Assembly: GCA_028564705.1 (NCBI GenBank)
Contig: JAPXFQ010001700.1
Coordinates: 310,001 to 374,000 of the forward strand
Source: Apricaphanius iberus
Taxonomy: Eukaryota > Chordata > Actinopteri > Cyprinodontiformes > Aphaniidae
Length of the DNA: 64,000 bases
Direction: 5' to 3'
This document shows, piece after piece, positions 34,953 through 48,261 of this stretch (its first letter is position 1; every line of letters starts with the position of its first letter). Position numbers and translations under genes: made by a program. The notes under the pieces are model-generated. The model saw only the letters and a list, made by a program, of their open reading frames with translations. It was not told where the DNA came from and did not search any database.

Positions 34953-36108
34953 TTTGAACTATGTGATAAAGGAAAGACATCCTAAGAAAACAATAATACA
35001 ACATTATTATTTTTCCCTAACATTTCCCCCCTGAAATATGGTTTTTAAGGAGGAGGACACCGTGTGAGAAACATAGTTTCCCATCTTTGTGTTTTGTTTA
35101 TATAACTTTTAATGGATTCTATTAATTAGTCTGGTAAAGTCTGATGTTAGAATACCAAAATACTTCTAGGAGGAATGAAAAAGCAAGAACGATTAAATTA
35201 GTCTGTCGATGAGTTAAAGTTAGTCATTGATTCTTTAATTAATTAAATTAATTTTTTGGTTATTTATTTGAGATTTTTAATTGTAATCAATTTCTTCTAA
35301 AACTGGATCGTATAGGTTTTTTACTCTTAGCGTCTCTTTTGTGCAACTGGATTGAGCCGTTTTACGGCTTTCCTAATCTAAGGATGTGTTTTGTGACTTA
35401 TAAATCCGCACAGACGTCTCTTGTAGTGCCCGTCCAACCGTACGTTGGCACCGTTAGGTTTCAGGTTGGACTGGCATACATAAAGATTATGTTCTGTGCC
35501 TAACTTCATTTACCCACCTGGGGTGTGGTATATATCTTTTTGATGCTACTGTTTTGTGTTTTTACTCCCATGCACTGGTGTACTTCCCAAAGGCTCATCC
35601 CCCTGCAGTCTCCTTTTATTCAGTCAAACTTCATTAGTATCTTAAAAAATCAGGGTGTCATACAAAGGAACATATGTTTGAAAGCAAATGAATTTTAAAA
35701 AGTACATTTTGAACTATGTGATAAAGGAAAGACATCCTAAGAAAACAATAATACAACATTATTATTTTTCCCTAACATTTCCCCCCTGAAATATGGTTTT
35801 TAAGGAGGAGGACACCGTGTGAGAAACATAGTTTCCCATCTTTGTGTTTTGTTTATATAACTTTTAATGGATTCTATTAATTAGTCTGGTAAAGTCTGAT
35901 GTTAGAATACCAAAATACTTCTAGGAGGAATGAAAAAGCAAGAACGATTAAATTAGTCTGTCGATGAGTTAAAGTTAGTCATTGATTCTTTAATTAATTA
36001 AATTAATTTTTTGGTTATTTATTTGAGATTTTTAATTGTAATCAATTTCTTCTAAAACTGGATCGTATAGGTTTTTTACTCTTAGCGTCTCTTTTGTGCA
36101 ACTGGATT

Positions 36109-36206
36109 NNNNNNNNNNNNNNNNNNNNNNNNNNNNNNNNNNNNNNNNNNNNNNNNNNNNNNNNNNNNNNNNNNNNNNNNNNNNNNNNNNNNNNNNNNNN
36201 NNNNNN
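36109..36206. other. Assembly gap (98 N)
   Basis: A run of N lies inside an array unit, between two copies of CAACTGGATT. The true number of units may be larger than shown. Confidence 0.99.
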
Positions 36207-37317
36207 CAACTGGATTGAGCCGTTTTATGGCTTTCCTAATCTAAGGATGTGTTTTTTGACTTATAAATCTGCACAGACGTCTCTTGTAGTGCCCGTCAAA
36301 CCGTATGTGGGCTGCGCTTTTTCTGATCCCTCACCTAGGACCAGATTGCCATGGGTGACCCTACCAGGGGCATAAAGCCCCAGACAACATAGCTCCTAGG
36401 ATCATTGGGACACTCAAACCCCTCCACCGCGGTAAGGTGGTAGCCCAAGGAGGGTGATGCCGTTTTATGGCTTTCTAATCTAAGGGATGTGTTTTGTGAC
36501 TTATAAATCCGCCAGACGTATCTTGTAGTAGCCCGTCCAACCAGTACGTTGGCACGTAGGTTTTTCAGGTTGGGACTGGCCATACATAAAGATTATGTTT
36601 TCTGTCCTAACTTCATTTACCCACCTGGGGTGTGGTTATATATCTTTTTTGTGCTACTGTTTTGATGTTTTCTACCCCATGCACTGGTGTTCTGGTCTCA
36701 AAGGCTCATACCCCTGCAGTCTCCTTTTATTCGTACAAACTTCATTAGTATCTTAAAAACAACAGGGTGTCATACAAAGCAACATATGTTTGAAACCAAA
36801 TGAAATTTAAAAAGTACATTTTGAACTATGTGATAAAGGAAAAACATCCTAAGAAAACAATAATACAACATTATTATTTTTCCCTAACATTTCCCCACTG
36901 AAATATGTTTTTTTTTTAGGATGAGGACACCGTGTGAGAAACATGGTTTCCCATCTTTACATTGTGTTTATATAAATTTTAATGGATTCTATTAATTAGT
37001 CTGGTAAAGTCTGATGTTAGAATACCAAAATAATTCTAGGAGGAATGAAAAACTAAGAACTATTAAATTAGTCTGTCGATGAGTTAAAGTTAGTCATTGA
37101 TTCTTTAATTAATTAAATACATTTTTTGGTTATTTATTTGAGATTTTTAATTGTAATCAATTTCTGCTAAAACTGGATCGTATAGGTTTTTTACTCTTAG
37201 AGTCTCTTTTGTGTAACTGGATTGAGCCGTTTTATGGCTTTCCTAATCTAAGGATGTGTTTTGTGACTTATAAATCCGCACAGACGTCTCCTGTAGTGCC
37301 CGTCAAACCGTACGTTG

Positions 37318-37470
37318 GGCTGCGCTTTGTCTGATCCCTCACCTAGGACCAGTTTGCCATGGGTGACCCTACCAGGGGCATAAAGCCCCAGACAACATAA
37401 GCCGCTCCTAGGATCATTGGGACACTCAAACCCCTCCACCACGGTAAGGTGGTAGCCCAAGGAGGGGTGA
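37318..37470 (+). repeat. Long-unit-specific block (representative copy)
   Basis: GGGCTGCGCTTTGTCTGATC, followed by a CCATGGGTGACCCTACCAGG block and GGGGCATAAAGCCCCAGAC, occurs also near 36308, 38333, 40110, 41928 and 43700. It resembles a segment often found at the 3' end of fish retroposons. It contains short stem-forming pairs such as GGGGC/GCCCC. Its entry into a short unit together with a duplicated 95-bp flank would create the long unit. Confidence 0.65.
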
Positions 37471-40400
37471 GCCGTTTTATGGCTTTCCTAATCTAAGGAT
37501 GTGTTTTGTGACTTATAAATCCGCACAGACGTCTCTTGTAGTGCCCGTCCAACCGTACGTTGGCACCGTTAGGTTTCAGGTTGGACTGGCATACATAAAG
37601 ATTATGTGCTGTGCCTAACTTCATTTACCCACCTGGGGTGTGGTATATATCTTTTTGATGCTACTGTTTTGTGTTTTTACTCCCATGCACTGGTGTACTT
37701 CCCAAAGGCTCATCCCCCTGCAGTCTCCTTTTATTCAGTCAAACTTCATTAGTATCTTAAAACAACAGGGTGTCATACAAAGCAACATATGTTTGAAACC
37801 AAATGAAATTTAAAAAGTACATTTTGAACTATGTGATAAAGGAAAAACATCCTAAGAAAACAATAATACAACATTATTATTTTTCCCTAACATTTCCCCA
37901 CTGAAATATGGGTTTTTTTTTTAGGATGAGGGACACCGTGTCGAGAAAACATGGTTTTTCCCATCTTTACATTGAGTTTATATTACTTTTAATTGGATTT
38001 ATTAATTAGTCTGGTAAAGTTTGATGGATGCAAGAATCACAGAGCCAACACAGAGGAATGAAAAAGCAAAGAACTATTAAAATTAGTCTGTCGATGAGTT
38101 AAAGTTAGTAATTGAATCTTTAATTAATTAAATAAATATTTTGGTCATTTATTTGAGATTTTTAATTGTAATCAATTTCTGCTAAAACTGGATCGTATAG
38201 GTTTTTTACTCTGAGCGTCTCTTTTGTTCAACTGGATTGAGCCGTTTTATGGCTTTCCTAATCTAAGGATGTGTTTTTTGACTTATAAATCTGCACAGAC
38301 GTCTCCTGTAGTGCCCGTCAAACCGTACGTTGGGCTGCGCTTTGTCTGATCCCTCATCACCTAGGGACCTCAGTTTGCATGGGTGACCCCTACCACAGCG
38401 GCATAAAGCCCCAGACAAACATAGCTTCCTAGGGATCATTGGGACACTCAAACCCCTCCACAGCGTAAGGTGGTAGGCCCAAGGAGGGGTGAGCCGTTGT
38501 ATGGCTTTCTAATCTATGGATGTGTTCTTGTGGACTTATAAATCCGCACTGACGTCTCTTGTAGTGCCCGACAACCGTACGTTTGGCACCGTTTAGGTTT
38601 CAGGTTGGCAATGGAATACCATAAAGATTATGTGTGTGCCTAACTTCATTACCCACTCCTGGGGCTGTGGTATATATCTTTTTGATGCTACTGTTTTTTC
38701 GTTTTTACCTCCCATGCAATGGTGTATTTTCCCAAAGGCTCATCCCAATGCAATGTGTCATTTTATTAAGTCAAACTTCAATCTTCGTATCTTAAAACAC
38801 AGGGTGTTATACAAGAGCTAAATATGTTTCGAAAACAAATGAAATTTAAAATAGTACATTTTGAACTATGTGATAAAGGAAAGACATCCTAAGAAAACAA
38901 TAATACAACATTATTATTTTTCCCTAACATTTCCCCCCTGAAATATGGTTTTTAAGGAGGAGGACACCGTGTGAGAAACATAGTTTCCCATCTTTGTGTT
39001 TTGTTTATATAACTTTTAATGGATTCTATTAATTAGTCTGGTAAAGTCTGATGTTAGAATACCAAAATACTTCTAGGAGGAATGAAAAAGCAAGAACGAT
39101 TAAATTAGTCTGTCGATGAGTTAAAGTTAGTCATTGATTCTTTAATTAATTAAATTAATTTTTTGGTTATTTATTTGAGATTTTTAATTGTAATCAATTT
39201 CTTCTAAAACTGGATCGTATAGGTTTTTTACTCTTAGCGTCTCTTTTGTGCAACTGGATTGAGCCGTTTTACGGCTTTCCTAATCTAAGGATGTGTTTTG
39301 TGACTTATAAATCCGCACAGACGTCTCTTGTAGTGCCCGTCCAACCGTACGTTGGCACCGTTAGGTTTCAGGTTGGACTGGCATACATAAAGATTATGTT
39401 CTGTGCCTAACTTCATTTACCCACCTGGGGTGTGGTATATATCTTTTTGATGCTACTGTTTTGTGTTTTTACTCCCATGCACTGGTGTACTTCCCAACGG
39501 CTCATCCCCCTGCAGTCTCCTTTTATTCAGTCAAACTTCATTAGTATCTTAAAAAATCAGGGTGTCATACAAAGGAACATATGTTTGAAAGCAAATGAAT
39601 TTTAAAAAGTACATTTTGAACTATGTGATAAAGGAAAGACATCCTAAGAAAACAATAATACAACATTATTATTTTTCCCTAACATTTCCCCCCTGAAATA
39701 TGGTTTTTAAGGAGGAGGACACCGTGTGAGAAACATAGTTTCCCATCTTTGTGTTTTGTTTATATAACTTTTAATGGATTCTATTAATTAGTCTGGTAAA
39801 GTCTGATGTTAGAATACCAAAATACTTCTAGGAGGAATGAAAAAGCAAGAACGATTAAATTAGTCTGTCGATGAGTTAAAGTTAGTCATTGATTCTTTAA
39901 TTAATTAAATTAATTTTTTGGTTATTTATTTGAGATTTTTAATTGTAATCAATTTCTTCTAAAACTGGATCGTATAGGTTTTTTACTCTTAGCGTCTCTT
40001 TTGTGCAACTGGATTGAGCCGTTTTACGGCTTTCCTAATCTAAGGATGTGTTTTGTGACTTATAAATCTGCACAGACGTCTCTTGTAGTGCCCGTCCAAC
40101 CGTACGTTGGCCTGCGCTTTTTCTGATCCCCTCAACATAGGGGGTAAAAAACCAGATTGCCATGGGTGAACACCTACCCAGGGGCATAAAGCCCCAGTAC
40201 AACATAGCTCCTAGGTTTCATTGGGACCACTCACAAACCCATCCACCGCGGTAAGGTGGTATAGCCCCAAGGAGGGGTGAGCGTTTATGGATTCCTATCC
40301 AAAGGATGTGTATTGTGACATATAAATCACGCAACAGAAGTCTCTATTAGTGCCCCCGTCAACCCGTACGTTTACACCGTTAGGTTTCAGGTTGGACTGG

Positions 40401-43400
40401 CATACATAATCTTTATGTTCTGTGCCTACCTTCATGAATCCACCTGGGGTGCGGTATATCTTTTTGATTCTGCTGTTTTGTGTTTTTACTCCCAAACATT
40501 GGTGTACTTCCCAAAGGCTCATCCCCCTGCAGTCTCCTTTTATTCAGTCAAACTTCATTAGTATCTTAAAACAACAGGGTGTCATACAAAGCAACATATG
40601 TTTGAAACCAAATGAAATTTAAAAAGTACATTTTGAACTATGTGATAAAGGAAAAACATCCTAAGAAAACAATAATACAACATTATTATTTTTCCCTAAC
40701 ATTTCCCCACTGAAATATGTTTTTTTTTAGGATGAGGACACCGTGTGAGAAACATGGTTTCCCATCTTTACATTGTGTTTATATAACTTTTAATGGATTC
40801 TATTAATTAGTCTGGTAAAGTCTGATGTTAGAATACCAAAATACTTCTAGGAGGAATGAAAAACCAAGAACTATTAAATTAGTCTGTCGATGAGTAAAAG
40901 TTAGTCATTGATTCTTTAATTAATTAAATAAATTTTTTGGTTATTTATTTGAGATTTTTAATTGTAATCAATTTCTGCTAAAACTGGATCGTATAGGTTT
41001 TTTACTCTTAGCGTCTCTTTTGTGCAACTGGATTGAGCCGTTTTATGGCTTTCCTAATCTAAGGATGTGTTTTGTGACTTATAAATCCGCACAGACGTCT
41101 CTTGTAGTGCCCGTCCAACCGTTACGTTGGCACACGTTAGGTTTCAGGTTGGACTGGCATTACATAGGATTATGTTCTGTGCCTAACTTCATTTACCCAC
41201 CTGGGGTGTGGTATATATCTTTTTGATGCTACTGTTTTGTGTTTTTACTCCCATGCACTGGTGTACTTCCCAAAGGCTCATCCCCCTGCAGTCTCCTTTT
41301 ATTCAGTCAAACTTCATTAGTATCTTAAAACAACAGGGTGAAACAGGGTGTCATACAAAGGAACATATAAATTGAAAACCAAATGAATTTAACAAAGCAA
41401 CTTGATCTATGGGATAAAGGGAAAAACATCCTAAGAAAACAATATACAAACATTATTGTTTCCCCTAACATTTCCCCATGAAATATGTTTTTTTTTAGGA
41501 TGAGGACTACCGTGTGGATAAACATGGTTTCCCATCTTACATTTTGTTTTAATATAACTTTTAATGGATTCTATTTAATTAGTCTGGTAAAGTATGATGT
41601 TAGAATACCAAAAATATACTTCTAGGACGGATAATGGAAAAAAGCAAGAACCTATTGAATTTAAATAGTCTGTCGATGAAGTTAAAGTTAGTAATTGAAT
41701 CTTTAATTAATTATAATAAATATTTTGGTCAATTTATTTGAGATTTTTTAATTGTAATCAATTTCTGGGCGAAACTGATCGTATAGGTTTTTTACCTGTC
41801 TCTTTCTCTGTTTGTTCAACTGGATTGAGCCGTTTTATGGCTTAACTAATCTAAGGATGTGTTTTTTGACTTATAAATCTGCACAGACGTCTCCTGTAGT
41901 GCCCGTCAAACCGTACGTTGGGCTGCGCTTTGTCTGATCCCTCACCTAGGACCAGTTTGCCATGGGTGACCCTACCAGGGGCATAAAGCCCCAGACAACA
42001 TAGCTCCTAGGATCATTGGGACACTCAAACCCCTCCACCGCGGTAAGGTGGTAGCCCAAGGAGGGGTGAACCGTTTTATGGCTTTCCTAATCTAAGGATG
42101 TGTTTTGTGACTTATAAATCCGCACAGACGTCTCTTGTAGTGCCCGTCAAACCGTACGTTGGCACCGTTAGGTTTCAGGTTGGACTGGCATACATAAAGA
42201 TTATGTTCTGTGCCTAACTTAATTTACCCACTGGGGTGTGATATATATCATTTTGATGCTACTGTTTTTGTGTTTTTACTCCCATGCACTGGTGTACTTC
42301 CCAAAGGCTCATCACCTTGCAGTCTCCTTTTATTCAGTCAAACTTCATTAGCATCTTAAAAGAACAGGTTGTCATTCAAAGGAACATATGTTTGAAACCA
42401 AATGACATTTAAAAAGTACATTTTGAACTATGTGATAAAGGAAAGACATCCTAAGAAAACAATAATACAACATTATTATTCTACCTACTAAAATTTCCCC
42501 ACATGAAAATACTGTTTTTTTTTTAGGATGAGGACACGTGTGAGAAACTGGTTTCCCATCTTTACATACTGTGTTTATTTATAACTTTTATATGGATTCT
42601 ATTTATTAGGTTGGTAAAGTCTGATGTTATGAATCACCAACATACTTCTAGGAGGAATTGAAAAACCAAGAACTATTCAAATTAGTCTGTCGGATGAGTA
42701 AAAGTTAGTCATTGATTCTTTAATTAATTAAATAAATTTTTTGGTTATTTATTTGAGATTTTTATTTGTAATAATTTCTGCTAAAAATGGATCGTATAGG
42801 TTTTTTACTCTTAGCTCTGAGTGTCTCTTTGTGCAACTGGATTGAGACTTTTAGGGCTTTCCTAATCTAAGGGATGTGTTTTGTGGACTTATAAATCCGC
42901 ACAGACGTCTCTTGTAGTGCCCGTCCAACCGTACGTTGGCACCGTTAGGTTTCAGGTTGGACTGGCATACATAAAGATTATGTTCTGTGCCTAACTTCAT
43001 TTACCCACTGGGGTGCGGTATATATATATTTTTTATTCTGCTGTTTTGTGTTTTTACTCCCATGCACCGGTGTACTTCCCAAAGGCTCATCCCCCTGCAG
43101 TCTCCTTTTATTCAGTCAAACTTCATTAGTATCTTAAAACAACAGGGTGTCATACAAAGCAACATATGTTTGAAACAAAAATGAAATTTAAAAAGTACAT
43201 TTTGAACTATGTGATAAAGGTAAAACATCCTAAGAAAACAATAATACAACATTATTATTTTTCCCTAACATTTCCCCACTGAAATATGTTTTTTTTTTAG
43301 GATGAGGACACCGTGTGAGAAACATGGTTTCCCATCTTTACATTGTGTTTATATAACTTTTAATGGATTCTATTAATTAGTCTGGTAAAGTATGATGTTA

Positions 43401-44371
43401 GAATACCAAAATACTTCTAGGAGGAATGAAAAAGCAAGAACTATTAAATTAGTCTGTCGATGAGTTAAAGTTAGTAATTGATTCTTTAATTAATTAAATA
43501 ATTATTTTGGTCATTTATTTGAGATTTTTAATTGTAATCAATTTCTGCTAAAACTGGATCGTATAGGTTTTTTACTCTGAGCGTCTCTTTTGTTCTACTG
43601 GATTGAGCCGTTTTATGGCTTTCCTAATCTAAGGATGTGTTTTTTGACTTATAAATCCGCACAGACGTCTCCTGTAGTGCCCGTCCAACCGTACGTTGGG
43701 CTGCGCTTTGTCTGATCCCTCACCTAGGACCAGTTTGCCATGGGTGACCCTACCAGGGGCATAAAGCTCCAGACAACATAGCTCCTAGGATCATTGGGAC
43801 ACTCAAACCCCTCCACCGCGGTAAGGTGGTAGCCCAAGGAGGGGTGAGCCGTTTTATGGCTTTCCTAATCTAAGGATGTGTTTTGTGACTTATAAATCCG
43901 CACAGACGTCTCTTGTAGTGCCCGTCAAACCGTACGTTGGCACCGTTAGGTTTCAGGTTTGACTGGCATACATAAAGATTATGTTCTGTGCCTAACTTCA
44001 TTTACCCACCTGGGGTGTGGTATATATCTTTTTGATGCTACTGTTTTTGTGTTTTTACTCCCATGCACTGGTGTACTTCCCAAAGGCTCATCCCCCTGCA
44101 GTCTCCTTTTATTAAGTCAAACTTCATTAGCATCTTAAAACAACAGGGTGTTATACAAAGGAACATATGTTTGAAACCAAATGAAATTTAAAAAGTACAT
44201 TTTGAACTATGTGATAAAGGAAAGGCATCCTAAGAAAACAATATAAATAAAATATAAATCCGCACAGACGTCTCTTGTATTGCCCGTCAAACTGTACGTT
44301 GGCACCGTTAGGTTTCAGGTTGGACTGGCATACATAAAGATTATGTTCTGTGCCTAACTTCATTTACCCAC

Positions 44372-44850
44372 GTCAGTGATGCTGTTGCTGAGTGAATGCA
44401 TCACCAGGACATTGATACTCATAAACACCCTGGCTAATCACCCTGAGCTACATTTCGCCAACTGTTTTCTTTATATAGAGACAAGAATAAAAAAATAAAC
44501 ATCATAAATGTGTTAAACTATTTATTTGGTGCCTATGTGCAGCGGTCATCAGACTAGAGGCGGGGTACACTCTGGACAGGTCTCCAGTCCATTACAGGGC
44601 AACACAGAGACACACAGGAAACACAGCCATGCACGTACACAGCCGTAGTACCCGAAGAAAACCAAGGAGAGCATTGATGTTGTATACAGATAAATTTTAT
44701 TAGATTCAACCTCGCCTGTTTCTGTAAAAAAATTAAAATAAATAGGAGAGCTGAAAACGAAAAAGTAAAAAATGCCCATCTATGTCCAATGCTTGGATTG
44801 AAATCTGGTTGTTGTATTAAATGGAAACCTGGGATTGTCCTGTAGGGAAT
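44372..44850. other. Non-coding stretch with a SINE-like fragment
   Basis: Mostly unassigned. GAGGCGGGGTACACTCTGGA and the following GCAACACAGAGACACACAGG block (about 44557-44621) belong to the same interspersed family as 54174-54560, in the same orientation. Confidence 0.5.
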
Positions 44851-46104
44851 TCAGAAAATCCACGTTGGAACCCAGTGTCTGATAGTTCCAGTTTTCCAAA
44901 ATTTCAGAAAAACTTCTCTGAGTCCTGATAGTACTGGTGTTGGTTCCAGGGGCCCAGTCTGGGTGTCCTTTGGAGATCTTAGTGCGTGCGCATTCAGTTC
45001 CAGATGTGCACTACATTCACCCAAATCAGTAGCGATTACAATTTCTTCATCATCAGTCAAATTTTTGGTGAGTTGAAGCTCACCAACTTTCTCTTGTAGT
45101 TTTTGCATATCCTGGGCTAGTGCATCAGTCTTAATATCTAAGTCTGTGAGAGCTTGGAGTTTAAGTAGTGCATCTTTTTGCTCCAGTTGTTTGTTGTTTT
45201 CCGTGACTTTTTTAAGAAGGAACTCCATTTGAGCCCTATAATCATCTGTCTTAATGTCCAAGTCTCTGAGAGCAGTGTCATACTTCTGTTTCTCTTGATT
45301 CAAAGCTTGTTTCAGAATTTGCACTTTTTCCTCGTTCTGAGAGAGCTTGTTAAGTTTATCCTGTAGTTTTTCGGTATCCTGGGCTTGGAGTTTAAGTCGT
45401 GCATCTTTTTGCTCCAGTTGTGTTATTTTCAGAGACTTTTTTAAGGAGCGACTCCATTTGAGCGCTTAACACATCAGTCTTAATTTCTAAGTCTCTGAGA
45501 GCACTGTTATACTTCTTTCTCTCTTGAAATAAAGCTTGTATTATTTTTCAACTGCTTCCCCGTTCTGAGAGAGCTTGTTAAGTTTATCCTGTAGTTTTTG
45601 GATATCCTGCTTGTTCTCACTGATAGCGCTGTCATACTTCCTTTCCAGACATTTCAATTGCTTCAAAACATTTTCCAGTTCTTGAGATTTCTTTTGTGTG
45701 CTTTGCGCTCTTCCCTCAAGGATTCTTCTAGTTTTTCCACTTTTTCATAGAGCTGCTGATTTTCTTGTGTCTTTAAGACCATCTCCTTCTACAAATTCTG
45801 GACTGCAGTCATCAGCTCCTGGTTTTTTAAGTGAATATTCTCATGTGCTGTATTGATTGAACTAACCTTACTTTGGAGAGCCTCATTCTCATCTTCAAGC
45901 TTCTCCTTTTCTGCTTGTTAGGGCTCTTTTTTTGTTCTTCTTACTGAAGTACTTTATCTTTTTGGAAAAGCTTTCCACAGTGTTTTTAGGCTTCTTTTCT
46001 TTCTCAGGTTTGAAATCCATGCTGTTAAGGGATGCTGTTTCCTCCAAAACACGGTTTTTGTCAATGTCCATAGACCTAGGAGGAGATTGACCGCCTTCTG
46101 CCAT
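44851..46104 (-). pseudogene. Coiled-coil protein gene, broken, intronless
   Basis: The minus-strand frame opens at 46104 with MAEGGQSPPRSMDIDKNRV, followed by a Lys-rich basic stretch, then long heptad-like Glu/Lys/Leu/Gln runs. A TAA-type break near 45914, a stop near 45790 and frameshifts near 45700-45400 divide it. The last open piece (45324-44851, 157 residues) ends in a Trp-rich tail. A module of about 70 residues with LNKLSQN..., LRDLDIKTD and LLKKVTENNKQLEQKDALLK occurs at least twice, so it grew by internal duplication. I do not recognise the family. No introns are evident, which fits a retrocopy or a single-exon gene; no poly(A) tail was noted. Confidence 0.55.
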
Positions 46105-46298
46105 GTTAGTAACTTATCTAGCTTTTTAAACAATGTTTAATTCGCTGTGAATGCTAAGCTTTGCATGTGAAGTAATTCCACTCTTCTGCTGCTTAAAATG
46201 TCACTTTGCAAAGTTTTGGGAATGCAGTGATTTCATAGTGATCAACTGATGTCACCCAGTGATGTCACATAGAATGATTGAACATAAAAGGGACATGA

Positions 46299-46456
46299 AT
46301 TCTACTGTGTGTGTGTTTGTGCGTGTGTGTGTGTGTGTGTGTGTGTGGGTGTGTAGATGTGTGTGTGCGTGTGTGTGTGTAGATGTGTGTGTGTGTGTGT
46401 ACGTGTGTGTGTAGATGTGTGTGTGTGTGTAGGTGTGTGTGTGTGTGTGTGTGTGA
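46299..46456. repeat. Complex (TG)n microsatellite
   Basis: TG repeats are broken by regular TAGA, TACG and TAGG interruptions. The His/Thr-rich ORF on the other strand is produced by this repeat. Confidence 0.95.
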
Positions 46457-46700
46457 ACTGAAAGCTGCTTCTCCCATGCTTGGTTTTAACTCTAGGGATT
46501 TCAGGCTGGAATTGGAGGACTTGAGTTTTATCGGGGCTTGATATAGCGACAACAGGTCTTCAGCATACTTTGGTGCTAAATCATTCAATTATTTGTAAAT
46601 TCCATAAAGCCTATTCGCTGACATACAGGGAGCCAGTGTAAGGTCTTTAGAACTAGGGTGATGTGCTCTACTTTCCTTGTTTTTGGGAGGACTAAAGTGC
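46457..46700 (-). repeat. L2-type LINE 3' fragment
   Basis: Reverse complement encodes an LNDLAP-like motif (here MNDLAPKYAEDLLSLY) and matches, in order, the 3' coding end of the L2 copy at 49540-49745 (GGGAGCCAGTGTAAGG, CTCTACTTTCCT). Confidence 0.7.
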
Positions 46701-46916
46701 AAACCAAAAGCATATAAATCATATAAAATCATTATTGTATGCGAAAATCTCAAAAATATTCTCAGATATCCATGTCTACAATAGGAACTCTTGAACCATT
46801 TCTCATGTAGATATTTTTAAGTTTTTCACTGAAAACTATTTTAGCATTTCAAAGATATTATTTCCTTTTTTGCCAGTTCTAGATGTGGAGTAGCATCAGT
46901 GTTTCATAATGTCATA

Positions 46917-47696
46917 TAGGGCTGGGTACTATGGCAAAATTTTCATATCACGGTATTTTTAAAAAAAATCCATACAAGACCGTTGATATCCACATTGCCT
47001 TAAAAGAATAAATAGTATAAAAATGTGCTTTAAATAGCCCATCTTACTTTCATACGGAATGCATCATGTTTTTTCCAGACACAGTTGAATGATATGAAAA
47101 TAATTAAAATGATTGATTATATTAGACATTCTTGATGTTCTAATGCTGAAAGTAAACTTGGTTTTTAACCTCACGTTGACGCAAGCATCAAATTACATCT
47201 TGTACTGGCTTTGCATGTAGTACTGATTTATCCCGCTAGGGGGCAGAGTACAGACTCAGACCGGATAGTGCCAAAGAAGAACTAAAATAAACATGGCGAC
47301 CGTAGGTGATTATTAGCTGGTTAATATTCAGATAACAGAAAAAAAAAGACAACAGAAGTATCGTAGATGGTATGTGAAACATATTTACCGCTTTTTTTGG
47401 ATTTCTTTCCTCTTGGTTTTGCAGCCGTTGACCGCATGTACCTACAGACTGTCAAATAGCAACACTCCCCCCTACTGGTTACTCGCAATAGCGCATGTAA
47501 AAGATATGCTGTTCAGTTCTCATCTAACCTTTTTTAAAGCCGATAAACTTGTAAACTACAGACGTGACTCCTCTTTTTGTAATTACTTCCTCAGCATTGT
47601 GTGCTTCGCTTTGATAGATCCTAGTCAAATGCCCTAAAACTCATTTGTTCTTTTTTTTTAAGTGATATGAAAATTTTGCCATACCGCCCAGCCCTA
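46917..47696. mobile_element. hAT-type MITE with 35-bp inverted ends
   Basis: The left end TAGGGCTGGGTACTATGGCA and the right end GCCATACCGCCCAGCCCTA extend to about 35 bp through AAAATTTTCATATCAC with few mismatches. No transposase inside. The 8-bp target duplication is not evident. Confidence 0.8.
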
Positions 47697-48261
47697 GGCA
47701 GATGTGGGTGTGGCCAATGCGGCGTGGATGCAGAACAATCCTAGGATTAAGATATAAAGTATTTAAAAGTGGCACTTATGATTTAGGAGTTTACTCTGAA
47801 ACCCACTCTCCTTAGCAATAGCGCCCCCTATATGTTCATGGGTCTGACTCTAGGGCAGTATTGTTTTTCTTAACAGTCAGCCTGATCAGATTTTTTCCTG
47901 CCTTTTTTTGTTCTGCTAACCAATGCCTTTTGGCAGAGATTAATAATGATACCAAATAAAAAATCTGTAAAAAAACAATTGCATTCCCTGCTGCCTGAGC
48001 AGGCGAAATGGCTATGATTTCCACAGCCTGTTCTGCCCTCTCCAAGGGCTCAGGACCCTAACAAAAATAGATTGGTATCTAAATAAAATCTATAATTCGG
48101 GTGTTTAGGTTTACATGCTAAAATCATTCCTGTAACTGAGTCAAATTATTTTTATTATAATTATTATTTATTGATTTATTTTTGTTTCCTGACCTGTTCC
48201 ATTATTATATGCTTGAGCTTACATAAAGTAGATCTAGCAATAAAAATACTATTATTTTCAG
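47697..48261. other. Presumed intron of the smarca2-like copy
   Basis: No ORF or repeat recognised. It ends with an acceptor (TATTATTTTCAG) at the next exon. Earlier exons of the gene were not found in the window. Confidence 0.5.

Larger units (their letters stand above)
34951..44371 (+). repeat. Tandem array of ~755 bp and ~1.0 kb units
   Basis: The anchor ATTTTGAACTATGTGATAAA recurs at about 34951, 35706, 36818, 37821, 38858, 39612, 40630, 41390 (degraded), 42420, 43199 and 44199. The steps are 755, 1112 (contains the gap), 1003, 1037, 754, 1018, 760, 1030, 779 and 1000 bp. From 37821 on, long and short units alternate, giving a higher-order repeat of about 1.77 kb. Long units contain an extra block of about 250 bp: GGCTGCGCTTTGTCTGATCC to CCCAAGGAGGGGTGAGCC plus a repeated ~95-bp stretch. 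Several units are almost identical (34951, 38858, 39612), implying recent amplification. The array ends in a truncated unit at 44371. No ORF is conserved across units. Confidence 0.9.

Noticed and set aside
34951..44371. CRISPR array or rDNA-like array
   Set aside because: Units are 755-1030 bp with no short repeat-spacer pattern and no recognisable rRNA sequence; the host is a vertebrate.
46265..46588. His/Thr-rich protein of 107 residues
   Set aside because: The repetitive part is the antisense translation of a TG microsatellite; only the first ~45 residues belong to a LINE fragment.
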